The notes under the pieces were generated by a model. That model searched no databases, was not told the origin of the DNA, and saw nothing but the letters and a program-made list of their open reading frames with translations. From contig NZ_JAUYTP010000029.1 of NCBI RefSeq assembly GCF_030695125.1, positions 124,001-188,000 of the forward strand: a stretch of DNA of 64,000 bases, given 5' to 3'. Each line of letters begins with the position of its first letter. Positions within the stretch are counted from its first letter, which is position 1. This DNA is from Allobosea sp. GTDB lineage: Bacteria > Pseudomonadota > Alphaproteobacteria > Rhizobiales > Beijerinckiaceae. Positions 54,657 through 62,500 of this stretch are shown here, one piece after another. A program made the position numbers and the translations under genes.

Positions 54657-55334
54657 TCACGGCGCCGGGGCGACGAAACGCACGATCGCGGCCTCGGACT
54701 TCATCCGCGCCGCGATGGCGTCGACCTGCGCCTGCGTCAGCGTGGCGTCGCCGACGCGTACCTTGAAATAGCCGTTGGCGCGGGGACCGTCGACGACCGA
54801 GGCATCGAAGCGCTTGAAGAAGGAGGCGATGTCGCCGGCCCGGGCATCGCTGGCGAAGCTCAGGAGCACATAGCGCTCCGACGAGCGGGCGGGAGCCGAT
54901 GCGGTTTCAAAGCCCGTGCTCTCGCGCAGGGCGATGCCGGTCAGCGCAACGCCCTGAATCGCGATCAGCGCGCACGCCGCGGCCCCCGCATAGGCCAGTC
55001 GGCGGGGCGGCTGCGCGGCCAGGAGGCCTCCAAACCAGGTCATGAAGCCACCCTTGGCGGTCGCCAGCAGGCCTGCTCGGCGCGGTTCGGCTTCGATCCC
55101 CGCCATCAGCCGGTCGAGGACGCGCGGCGAGGGAGCGCCGAGGCTCTCGTTGAGCAGCGTCGTCTCGGCCATGTCGTCACGGATGATCTCGAGGCGTAGC
55201 GCGAGCTCGGCATCGGTGGCGAGCGCTGCATCGATGCGCGCCTTGTCGGACGCGGAGATGCGGCCATTGGCATAAAAGGGCAGGAGTTGCTCGAGTTCGG
55301 CGCGCTGCGCGTCGGTCGCGATGGCGTCTGTCAT
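54657..55334 (-). CDS. anti-sigma factor with periplasmic propeptide-like domain
   Basis: 225 residues: an N-terminal anti-sigma-type helical domain without zinc ligands ('LLPFYANGRISASDKARIDA'), one membrane helix at ~113-135, and a periplasmic domain at ~154-222 ('YVLLSFASDARAGDIASFF', ending 'AAIVRFVAP'). That last domain resembles the propeptide region of the subtilase encoded next. It should hold the ECF sigma at the membrane. It is 81 nt downstream of the sigma gene and 78 nt upstream of the protease gene. Confidence 0.85.
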   Translation of the reverse strand: MTDAIATDAQRAELEQLLPFYANGRISASDKARIDAALATDAELALRLEIIRDDMAETTLLNESLGAPSPRVLDRLMAGIEAEPRRAGLLATAKGGFMTWFGGLLAAQPPRRLAYAGAAACALIAIQGVALTGIALRESTGFETASAPARSSERYVLLSFASDARAGDIASFFKRFDASVVDGPRANGYFKVRVGDATLTQAQVDAIAARMKSEAAIVRFVAPAP

Positions 55335-55415
55335 GACTTTACTCCCGGACAGCTTGGAGGATGGAAGCGACGCATCGGCAACGTAGCGCAGGACCGGCGC
55401 GAGGCCGGCTGTTCC

Positions 55416-55976
55416 TCAAGGCCAGCCCCGGTCGATCCCGGCGCTCTTGAGCAGCTCGCCCAGCTTCTTGCGGGCATGGAAGAGCCGTGTCTTGACGGTG
55501 TTCTCGGGAATGCCGACGATCTTGGCGACCTCGTCGAGAGAATGCTCGTGATAATAGACGAGGTCGATGACCTCAGAATGCTCGCGGGACAGTTTCTGGA
55601 GGCAGGCCCGGATCGCCAGCCCCTTGTCCTGCTTCTGCAGCACGACCTCGGGATCGTCGGCCTCGTCCTCGATGCTTTCGGCGAAATCGTCGTCGAGCCC
55701 GGCGTCGCGCCGCTTGCGCAGGGCGGAATAGGATTTGTTGCGCGCGATCGTGAGCAGCCAGGTCGTGACCGAGGAACGAGCCTCGAACCGGTCCGCCTGA
55801 CGCCAGAGATCCATGAAGACGTCACCGGTCACATCCTCCGCCCTCGTTTCGTCGCGCAGCAGGCGCAGCGCGAAACGATAAACCCGCGTCTGGTGCCGCG
55901 AGAACAGCACCTTCATCGCGAGCCGGTCGCCACCGGCGATCCGCTTGACGAGTTCTTCGTCCGATTCCGTATGCAT
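55416..55976 (-). CDS. RNA polymerase ECF sigma factor
   Basis: 186 residues. Sigma region 2 at ~22-88 ('FSRHQTRVYRFALRLLRDET', 'AEDVTGDVFMDLWRQ') and region 4 at ~125-176 ('VIDLVYYHEHSLDEVAKIVG', 'IPENTVKTRLFHARKKL'). It directs polymerase to stress promoters once released by the anti-sigma factor. First gene of the sigma/anti-sigma/protease operon. ATG 55976 gives the typical ECF N terminus; a frame start at 56039 adds an unrelated tail. I could not identify its own promoter motif with confidence. Confidence 0.93.
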   Translation of the reverse strand: MHTESDEELVKRIAGGDRLAMKVLFSRHQTRVYRFALRLLRDETRAEDVTGDVFMDLWRQADRFEARSSVTTWLLTIARNKSYSALRKRRDAGLDDDFAESIEDEADDPEVVLQKQDKGLAIRACLQKLSREHSEVIDLVYYHEHSLDEVAKIVGIPENTVKTRLFHARKKLGELLKSAGIDRGWP

Positions 55977-56260
55977 TGCCCTCGAGGCCTGACATCCGGC
56001 TCGCAAGGGTTGGTCGCGGCGAGCGTGGGAAAGGTTCAACCAGCGGCGAGATTAAACTGCCTGCGACAATTTTTCATACGTCATCGACAGGCTTGGTCAA
56101 CCGGAAGTGACGCAATGGCGCAAATCGAGGCGACCACCGCGCGACGGTCACGCGGCGGATGAGAACAAACTGATCAGGGAGAGGGCAGCATAAGCCAAGA
56201 AGCCCCCCGGGGGGGGCGGCCAGCGCCACCCTTTTCGAAACGGCGGCCCAGGCGAGGCGA

Positions 56261-56587
56261 TCAGAGCGCGGGCTTGGCCTTCGGCACGCGCTTGACGACG
56301 GCTGCGGCCTTGGCGGTCTTCGCAGCCTTCGCGGCAGCCTTGGCGTCGGCGATCTCGGCCTTGGCACGGGCCTGCTCGTCGGCCACGATCGCGGCCGTCT
56401 CGGCGTCGGCAGCTTCCTTGGCGAGACGCAGCGCCTTCAGGCGTACGGTCTTCTGCAGCACGGCGTCGCGCTCGAGCTGTTCGGCCTCCATCGCACGCGA
56501 AGCCTCCTGCTTGCGTGCATCGGCCTTGTCGAAGGCGAGTTGGGCCCGACGCTTGATCTCGTCGGGTGAGAGGCCTCGCGTCGCCAT
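56261..56587 (-). CDS. small Ala/Lys-rich coiled-coil protein
   Basis: 108 residues, no family I recognise. Almost entirely helical, with charged heptad-like segments ('SPDEIKRRAQLAFDKADARK', 'AKAEIADAKAAAKAAKTAKA') and a basic, Pro/Lys tail ('VKRVPKAKPAL'), which suggests nucleic-acid or ribosome association. It is 222 nt downstream of the DUF6481 gene, of similar size and composition. It is a plausible real gene by start codon and codon use, but has no functional clue. Confidence 0.65.
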   Translation of the reverse strand: MATRGLSPDEIKRRAQLAFDKADARKQEASRAMEAEQLERDAVLQKTVRLKALRLAKEAADAETAAIVADEQARAKAEIADAKAAAKAAKTAKAAAVVKRVPKAKPAL

Positions 56588-56809
56588 GGCGGCTCGCTCC
56601 GAATGTGCGGCTGAGGCGGGTTCACGGTTCGCGCCGATCGGCTCGAAGCGACCCGGCTCCTGAAGGGAGGCGTGACGCGCCCGTCAGGCCAGGCGTCTCG
56701 GAAGAGACCCGTCCGGACAGACATCGACTGCCGAGCCTTCACCGCCACATGCGTGCGCGCGAAACCCCGCAGCGAACGCCGGGACGATGCGGCCCGGCGC
56801 CAAACTTGT

Positions 56810-57190
56810 CTAGCGGCGACCGCCCTTGCCGGCGGCGCGCATCTGCGCGTACTGCACGGCCTCGAGCAGCACCTTGCGCGGACGCTCGGCATCGCGCTTT
56901 GCTTGCTCAGCCTTGCGCTCGACTTCGCGCGCGATTTCGGCGATGCGCTCTTCCTCTTCGAGGCGCAGGCGCTCGATCTCGGCGAGACGCTCCTGCTCGG
57001 CGCGGGCAGCGGCCTTTTCGGCCTCGCGCGCCATGCGCGCCACGGCGACGGCTTCGCGTTCCGCGCGTCGCTGCTGCATGATCGGGTCATCCGGACCCGG
57101 CCGCGCCTTGAAACGCTCGAGGAGCGCCTTCTTGGCGGCCGACGAATTGGCCTGACGATCAGTGAAGCTGCGGTCGGTCGGGTTCTTCAA
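56810..57190 (-). CDS. DUF6481 family protein
   Basis: 126 residues with the characteristic start 'MKNPTDRSFTDRQANSSAAK' and 'ALLERFKARPGPDDPIMQQR', followed by a long charged coiled coil ('EQERLAEIERLRLEEEERIA') and a basic Gly/Arg end. The family is common in alphaproteobacteria and of unknown function. It follows rpsU on the same strand (84 nt), hinting at a link with translation or stress adaptation. Confidence 0.8.
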   Translation of the reverse strand: MKNPTDRSFTDRQANSSAAKKALLERFKARPGPDDPIMQQRRAEREAVAVARMAREAEKAAARAEQERLAEIERLRLEEEERIAEIAREVERKAEQAKRDAERPRKVLLEAVQYAQMRAAGKGGRR

Positions 57191-57274
57191 GGCTGGCCTT
57201 CTCTCGGGTTGTCACGGGCGCACATCGGCCCGCGAGGGCGCAATAATCCAAAATGCGCCCCAATGGTATCGAAA

Positions 57275-57538
57275 TCAGCGCGGCGCAGGTGCGCTTCCAG
57301 CGCGCACCGGGCGCGGCTTGGGCTTCGGCGCGGCGATCAGACCCTCGCGCTGCATCTGCTTGCGGGCGACCTTGCGAGCGCGACGGATGGCATCGGCCTT
57401 CTCGCGGACGCGCTTCTCGGACGGCTTCTCATAAGCCGAACGGCGCTTCATCTCGCGGAAAACGCCTTCGCGCTGCATCTTCTTCTTCAGAACCCGGAGG
57501 GCCTGGTCGACATTGTTGTCGCGAACGAGAACCTGCAT
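57275..57538 (-). CDS. rpsU: 30S ribosomal protein S21
   Basis: 87 residues. '[20 protein letters not shown]' and '[20 protein letters not shown]' identify bS21. A basic C-terminal extension ('[17 protein letters not shown]') is longer than the enterobacterial protein, as usual in alphaproteobacteria. bS21 helps position the anti-Shine-Dalgarno region of 16S rRNA. AGGAG precedes ATG 57538. It lies downstream of the cold-shock gene, with a terminator between. Confidence 0.95.
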   Translation of the reverse strand: MQVLVRDNNVDQALRVLKKKMQREGVFREMKRRSAYEKPSEKRVREKADAIRRARKVARKQMQREGLIAAPKPKPRPVRAGSAPAPR

Positions 57539-57562
57539 GTCTCACTCCTGCGGTTGGAGGAT

Positions 57563-57594
57563 GGAAAAAGGGCCGGGCTTGGTTCCCGACCCTT
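57563..57594 (-). terminator. intrinsic terminator after the cold-shock gene
   Basis: Read on the minus strand, AAGGGTCGGG and CCCGGCCCTT form a 10-bp stem with one G-U pair and a 7-nt loop, followed by TTTTT. A textbook Rho-independent terminator for the cold-shock gene, 25 nt before rpsU. Confidence 0.85.
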
Positions 57595-57690
57595 CGTCAT
57601 GCCGCGGCGTCCTGACTTGGAAATGGCGGGCGCCAGTACATCCGTGGTCGCCCTTCCTGATCTCTCTGGCCAGCGCGCGCGGCTGTCGTC

Positions 57691-57900
57691 TCACTCGGCG
57701 CGAAGCTGGTCGGCCGACATCTTGCCCGAACGCTTGTCCTGCGTGAGCTCGTAGGAGATCTTCTGACCTTCACGGAGATCGCGCATGCCAGCGCGCTCGA
57801 CGGCGCTGATGTGGACGAACACGTCCTGACCGCCATCATCCGGCTGGATGAAACCAAAACCCTTGGTCGAATTGAACCACTTAACTGTACCGGCGCTCAT
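57691..57900 (-). CDS. cold-shock domain protein
   Basis: 69 residues, one OB-fold. RNP1 'KGFGFIQPD' and RNP2 'DVFVHISAV' are intact, after '[13 protein letters not shown]'. It binds single-stranded RNA/DNA and melts RNA structure. AAAGGG lies before ATG 57900; a start at 57915 would add five residues and lose that motif. The preceding ~285 nt contain a likely long structured leader. Confidence 0.95.
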   Translation of the reverse strand: MSAGTVKWFNSTKGFGFIQPDDGGQDVFVHISAVERAGMRDLREGQKISYELTQDKRSGKMSADQLRAE

Positions 57901-57928
57901 GACGAACCCTTTCACGGTATTATTGTCA

Positions 57929-57952
57929 GGCGCGCAAAGGAGTTCACGCGCC
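57929..57952 (-). promoter_or_regulatory. hairpin in the cold-shock gene leader
   Basis: GGCGCG and CGCGCC pair around a 12-nt loop in the 5' leader, 30 nt upstream of the start. cspA-type genes often have thermoresponsive leaders; whether this one does is inference. The rest of 57953-58185, which also holds the divergent proB upstream region, shows nothing I can name. Confidence 0.3.
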
Positions 57953-58185
57953 CTTTTTCGAATTTTAGCGGGAAGGTCGTCAGCAAGCGCATTTACATGC
58001 GCGGGGCCACGTCGTTCGGCCTAAATATCGACATCGCTGATATGGGCTCTTGAAACCGCAATGTCAATGCAAAGCTGTCGCGACGACGGACTTCGCGTGC
58101 CGGCCAGCGTCCTCGGTGCTTTACAAAGCGCCGCTTTTCGCCAACAGGCAGGGTTCGAGATCGCCAGCCATCCGGTTCCCTTCCC

Positions 58186-59310
58186 GTGCAGACGCCGTCG
58201 CTGAACCAGTTCCGCCGCATCGTCGTCAAGGTCGGCTCGAGCCTTCTGGTCGACCGGGCCCGCGGCCGGCTGCGCCAGGCCTGGCTCGCCGCCCTGGCCG
58301 AGGATCTGGCCGAGCTTCACCAGCGTGGTGCCGACGTGCTGGTCGTCTCGTCGGGGGCGATCGCACTGGGCCGCACGGTGCTGGGGCTGCCCGCAGGCCC
58401 CTTGCGTCTGGAAGAGAGCCAAGCCGCCGCCGCCGTCGGACAGATCGCGCTGGCCCGCACCTGGTCCGAGGCGCTCGGCGCGCATGGCCTGACCGCCGGG
58501 CAGATCCTGCTGACGCTGGCCGATACCGAGGAGCGCCGGCGTTACCTCAACGCCCGCGCCACGCTCGGGCGCCTGCTCGACCTGCGGGCCATACCCGTCA
58601 TCAACGAGAACGACACCGTCGCCACGACGGAGATCCGCTATGGCGACAACGACAGGCTCGCCGCCCGTGTCGCCACCATGGCCGGCGCCGATCTCCTGGT
58701 GCTGTTCTCCGATATCGACGGCCTCTACACCGCCCCGCCCGCGCGCGACCCGGCGGCGAGGCACATCCCCCTGGTCGAGCGCATCACGGCCGAGATCGAT
58801 GCGATGGCCGGCGGCGCGGCGTCGGAACTCTCGCGCGGCGGCATGCGCACCAAGATCGAGGCCGGCAAGATCGCAGCCGCCGGCGGCACGCACATGCTGA
58901 TCGCCGACGGACGGCCCAAGAACCCGCTGGGCGCGATCCTCGCAGGCGCACGCTGCACCTGGTTCCTCACGGCCTCGACGCCCGCCACGGCCCGCAAGAC
59001 CTGGATCGCCGGCTCGCTCGAACCGCGCGGGACGCTGCATGTCGACGCCGGCGCGGCGCGCGCGCTGGCCGGCGGCGCGAGTCTCCTGCCCGTCGGCGTC
59101 AGCCGCATCGAGGGCGAATTCGCCCGCGGCGACGCCGTGCTGATCCGCGACCCCGAAGGCCGCCTGCTTGGCCGCGGGCTCGTGGCCTATGATGCCGGCG
59201 AAGCGGCGCTCGTGCTCGGCAAGGCCTCGCGCGACATCGCCGCGATCCTGGGCTATCCCGGCCGCGCCGAGATGATCCACCGGGACGACATGGCGCTCGG
59301 CGTCGGCTAA
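58186..59310 (+). CDS. proB: glutamate 5-kinase
   Basis: 374 residues: amino-acid kinase domain ('[14 protein letters not shown]', '[11 protein letters not shown]', '[18 protein letters not shown]', '[13 protein letters not shown]') and C-terminal PUA domain from ~280. It phosphorylates glutamate, the first step of proline synthesis. GTG 58186 is the start, since no ATG fits the family N terminus. proA follows 12 nt downstream. obgE, the usual upstream neighbour in related genomes, is not here. Confidence 0.95.
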   Translation: MQTPSLNQFRRIVVKVGSSLLVDRARGRLRQAWLAALAEDLAELHQRGADVLVVSSGAIALGRTVLGLPAGPLRLEESQAAAAVGQIALARTWSEALGAHGLTAGQILLTLADTEERRRYLNARATLGRLLDLRAIPVINENDTVATTEIRYGDNDRLAARVATMAGADLLVLFSDIDGLYTAPPARDPAARHIPLVERITAEIDAMAGGAASELSRGGMRTKIEAGKIAAAGGTHMLIADGRPKNPLGAILAGARCTWFLTASTPATARKTWIAGSLEPRGTLHVDAGAARALAGGASLLPVGVSRIEGEFARGDAVLIRDPEGRLLGRGLVAYDAGEAALVLGKASRDIAAILGYPGRAEMIHRDDMALGVG

Positions 59311-59322
59311 GGTTGCACGGCT

Positions 59323-60666
59323 ATGGCGTTTGACGGGGTAAACATGACGAGCGAAGGCGCGCTTCGCAGGGTCTCGACCCGCGACCCGGCCCGCGACGAT
59401 GCGGCCGGCGACATCGCCACGCAGATGCGGGCGCTGGGCCGTCGCGCCCGCAAGGCGGCGCGGCTGATCGCGCTGGCGCCCGAGGCGCAGCGCAACGCAG
59501 CGCTGGCGGCCATGGCCGCTGCGCTGCGTGAGCATGCTGCCCCGATCCTCGCCGCCAACGCGCTCGATCTCGCCGAAGCCCGTGCCGCCGGGCAGACCGC
59601 GGCCTTCATCGACCGGCTCCTGCTCGATCCGGCCCGCCTGTCTGACATGGCTGACGCCGTGGCCAGCGTCGCGGGCCTGCCCGACCCGCTGGGCCGCGTG
59701 CTGGCCTCCTGGACGCAGCCCAACGGCCTGCGCTTCGAGCGCGTCGCGACACCGCTCGGCGTCATCGCCGTGATCTTCGAAAGCCGCCCCAACGTCACCG
59801 CCGATGCCGGTGCGCTCTGCCTGAAGAGCGGCAATGCCGCGATCCTGCGCGCCGGCTCCGACAGTTTCCGCAGCGCGAGCGAGATCGCTTTGGCCCTGCG
59901 CGAGGGGCTGGAAGCGGCCGGCCTACCCGGCGACGCAATCCAGCTGGTGCCGACCCGCGATCGGGCGGCCGTCGGCGAGATGCTCCAAGGTCTCGACGGC
60001 TGCGTCGACGTCGTGGTCCCCCGCGGTGGCAAGAGCCTGGTGGCGCGCGTCCAGAGCGATGCGCGCGTGCCGGTCTTCGCGCATCTCGACGGCAACTGCC
60101 ATGTCTATGTCCATGCGCAAGCCGATCTCGCCATGGCGCGCAAGATCGTGCTCAACGCCAAGCTGCGGCGCACCGGGGTCTGCGGCTCGGCCGAGACGCT
60201 GCTGGTCGACCGGGCCTGCGCGGCGACGCATCTGTCCCCCCTCGTGAGCGCACTGCTCGACGCCGGTTGCGCCGTGCGCGGCGATACCGACACGCAGGCG
60301 ACAGACCCGCGCATCACCGCCGCCACCGAGGACGACTGGGCGACCGAATATCTCGATCGCATCATCGCGGTGAAGGTTGTTTCCGGGCTCGACGGGGCGA
60401 TCGATCACATCGAGCGCTACGGCTCGCATCACACGGATGCGATCGTCACGGCCGACGAGGCCGCGGCAAAACGATTCCTCGCCGAGGTCGATTCGGCGAT
60501 CGTCCTGCACAATGCCTCGACCCAGTTCGCCGATGGCGGCGAATTCGGCTTCGGCGCCGAGATCGGCATCGCCACGGGCCGCATGCATGCGCGCGGACCG
60601 GTCGGCGTCGAGCAGCTCTGCTCCTTCAAATATCGCGTCCATGGCAGCGGTCAGATCAGGCCGTGA
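59323..60666 (+). CDS. proA: gamma-glutamyl phosphate reductase
   Basis: 447 residues, aldehyde-dehydrogenase fold. '[20 protein letters not shown]' (cofactor region) and the catalytic cysteine in '[14 protein letters not shown]' are present. It reduces glutamyl 5-phosphate to the semialdehyde with NADPH. N terminus is about 20 residues longer than usual; ATG 59344 with GGGGT upstream is an alternative start. The stop overlaps the nadD start (GTGA). Confidence 0.95.
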   Translation: MAFDGVNMTSEGALRRVSTRDPARDDAAGDIATQMRALGRRARKAARLIALAPEAQRNAALAAMAAALREHAAPILAANALDLAEARAAGQTAAFIDRLLLDPARLSDMADAVASVAGLPDPLGRVLASWTQPNGLRFERVATPLGVIAVIFESRPNVTADAGALCLKSGNAAILRAGSDSFRSASEIALALREGLEAAGLPGDAIQLVPTRDRAAVGEMLQGLDGCVDVVVPRGGKSLVARVQSDARVPVFAHLDGNCHVYVHAQADLAMARKIVLNAKLRRTGVCGSAETLLVDRACAATHLSPLVSALLDAGCAVRGDTDTQATDPRITAATEDDWATEYLDRIIAVKVVSGLDGAIDHIERYGSHHTDAIVTADEAAAKRFLAEVDSAIVLHNASTQFADGGEFGFGAEIGIATGRMHARGPVGVEQLCSFKYRVHGSGQIRP

Positions 60667-61310
60667 CCCATGATCCCGCCGCGGCTCCCACGCCTCACAT
60701 GACCACCGAACATCTGCGCCTGCCGCCGCATGCGCCGGGCCTTCGCATCGGGCTGTTCGGCGGCACCTTCAACCCCGCTCATGACGGTCACCGCATGGCC
60801 AGCCTCACCGCGCTGCGCCGGCTCCAGCTCGACCGGGTCTGGTGGCTGGTGACGCCGGGCAACCCGCTCAAGGACAACGCCGCCCTGCCCGCGCTGGCGC
60901 AGCGCATCCAGTTCGGGCGCAAGCTCGCCGACCATTCGCGCATCCACGTCACCGGCATCGAGGCGATGCTGCGCACGCGCTACACCGCCGACACGCTGCG
61001 CGCGCTGAAGCGCCGCTGCCCGGGCGTGAACTTCGTCTGGATCATGGGCTCGGACAATCTCGCCAGCTTCCACCGCTGGAACGAATGGCGCGCGATCGCC
61101 CGGATGATGCCGATCGCGGTGATCGACCGCCCGGGGTCGACCCACAGCGCGGTCGCCTCGCCGGCCGCCAACTGGCTGTCGCGCTGGCGGATTTCCGAAA
61201 GCCAGGGCGCCGCGCTCGCGCTGACCAAGCCGCCCGCCTGGATCTTCCTGCACGGGCGCCGCTCGGAGCTGTCCTCGACGATGTTGCGCGAGCGGGCCGA
61301 ACGCGATTGA
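60663..61310 (+). CDS. nadD: nicotinate-nucleotide adenylyltransferase
   Basis: 215 residues from GTG 60663, which overlaps the proA stop by 4 nt; ATG 60699 gives 203 residues and is equally possible. '[19 protein letters not shown]' holds the GxFxPxHxGH nucleotide-transfer motif, and '[18 protein letters not shown]' the C-terminal SSTxxR motif. It makes deamido-NAD in NAD synthesis. Classic proA-nadD-rsfS-rlmH order. Confidence 0.94.
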   Translation: MTHDPAAAPTPHMTTEHLRLPPHAPGLRIGLFGGTFNPAHDGHRMASLTALRRLQLDRVWWLVTPGNPLKDNAALPALAQRIQFGRKLADHSRIHVTGIEAMLRTRYTADTLRALKRRCPGVNFVWIMGSDNLASFHRWNEWRAIARMMPIAVIDRPGSTHSAVASPAANWLSRWRISESQGAALALTKPPAWIFLHGRRSELSSTMLRERAERD

Positions 61311-61380
61311 ATTTTGGGCCGATCCGGCGTATTTTCGTTTGATCGCGCCACGAGCGCATCGAACATGTGAGGATACGGAA

Positions 61381-61791
61381 CTGACCCGTTCAACCCTTGG
61401 CGAAGCCGAGCCCAAGCCGCTTCCCCAGGCCGCTGTGCCAGAGAACCCCTCTGCAGCCAGCGTTGCCCTCGCATTGCATGTTCTCGAAGACATGAAGGCC
61501 GAAGATATCACGGTCATCGATCTGGTCGGCAAGACCTCGCTGGCGGATGCGATGATCATCGCGACCGGCCGGGTGAACCGCCATGTCGCCTCCATCGCCG
61601 ATTCGCTGGTCGAGGCGCTGAAGGCGTCGGGCCTGCAGACGCCCAAGGTCGAGGGCATGCCTGCCTGCGACTGGGTCCTGATCGACACCGGCGACATCAT
61701 CGTCCACGTCTTCCGCCCGGAAGTGCGGCAGTTCTACAATCTCGAGAAGATGTGGGGCGCCGACAGGCCCAATGAGCGTCTGGTCGGCTGA
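61381..61791 (+). CDS. rsfS: ribosome silencing factor RsfS
   Basis: 136 residues by the start chosen here. RsfS binds uL14 and blocks subunit joining. Core: 'VLEDMKAEDITVIDLVGKTS', 'DAMIIATGRVNRHVASIADS', 'GDIIVHVFRPEVRQFYNLEK'. No ATG or GTG exists in frame ahead of the domain. CTG 61381 is preceded by TGAGGAT with 8-nt spacing, the only good ribosome-binding site; TTG 61339 and TTG 61396 are open alternatives without one. Confidence 0.9.
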   Translation: MTRSTLGEAEPKPLPQAAVPENPSAASVALALHVLEDMKAEDITVIDLVGKTSLADAMIIATGRVNRHVASIADSLVEALKASGLQTPKVEGMPACDWVLIDTGDIIVHVFRPEVRQFYNLEKMWGADRPNERLVG

Positions 61792-61824
61792 CGACCCACA
61801 GCCGGCCGCGTCGAAGCGGACCCC

Positions 61825-62304
61825 ATGCGCCTCGCCCTGATCACCGTCGGCCGTCTCAAGGATGGGCCGGAGCGTGAACTCTGCGAGCGCTACCGCGAGC
61901 GGGCCGCGACGCTGGGACGCGGGCTGGGATTGACCGGACCCGAGATCGTCGAAATCCCCGAAAGCCGCGGCCGCCGCGCCGACGAGCGCAAGCGCGACGA
62001 AGCGGCGGCGATCACGGCCAAGCTCGCCCCCGGCCTCGTCATCGCGCTCGACGAGCGCGGCAGGAGCCAGGGCAGCGACGCCTTCGCAGCCCGTATCGCA
62101 GCGGCGCGCGATTCGGGAACCGCCTCGCTCAACCTCGTCATCGGCGGCGCCGATGGTCTTGCCGACGAGATCCGGAACGCGGCCGCGCAGACGCTCTGCT
62201 TCGGAGCCTTGACGATTCCCCATCAACTCGTCCGGGTGCTCGTGCTCGAACAGCTCTACCGGACGATGACGATCCTGACCGGTCACCCCTATCACCGCGC
62301 CTGA
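61825..62304 (+). CDS. rlmH: 23S rRNA (pseudouridine1915-N3)-methyltransferase RlmH
   Basis: 159 residues, SPOUT fold. 'ALDERGRSQGSDAFA', 'LNLVIGGADGLADEIR' and the C-terminal knot 'IPHQLVRVLVLEQLYRTMTI' ending 'LTGHPYHRA' identify RlmH. It methylates pseudouridine 1915 in helix 69 of 23S rRNA. Starts 33 nt after rsfS. Confidence 0.96.
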   Translation: MRLALITVGRLKDGPERELCERYRERAATLGRGLGLTGPEIVEIPESRGRRADERKRDEAAAITAKLAPGLVIALDERGRSQGSDAFAARIAAARDSGTASLNLVIGGADGLADEIRNAAAQTLCFGALTIPHQLVRVLVLEQLYRTMTILTGHPYHRA

Positions 62305-62361
62305 GCTATCATCTCCCATGCGCCCTATCCGGCCCCTGATTCGCGCCTTCGCCGCGACCGG

Positions 62362-62494
62362 TCCCCTTCCCACCGCCTGCGGCGGGGAAGGGTTGGGGAT
62401 GGGGAGCCGCAAAGTACGCACGCAACCCGTGATCGTCTCGCCGAGCGGCAAGGCCTCCCACCCCAACCCTCCTCACCGCAAGCGGGGGGCGAGA
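62362..62494. repeat. palindromic repeat, family C, between rlmH and envC
   Basis: Left part contains CCCCTTCCC...GGGGAAGGG and GGGTTGGGGATGGGG; right part contains CCCACCCCAACCC, complementary to the latter, and ends in an AGCGGGGGG arm. Together they form a long inverted repeat of ~130 nt. The frame of envC is open through it, which would give a false 61-residue N-terminal extension. Confidence 0.7.
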
Positions 62495-62500
62495 GTGCGC

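Noticed and set aside
57929..57958. Plus-strand terminator (GGCGCG...CGCGCC followed by TTTTT)
   Set aside because: No plus-strand gene precedes it; more likely part of the minus-strand cold-shock leader.
62318..62500. 61-residue N-terminal extension of EnvC
   Set aside because: Encoded by a palindromic repeat and would bury the signal peptide; start set at 62501.
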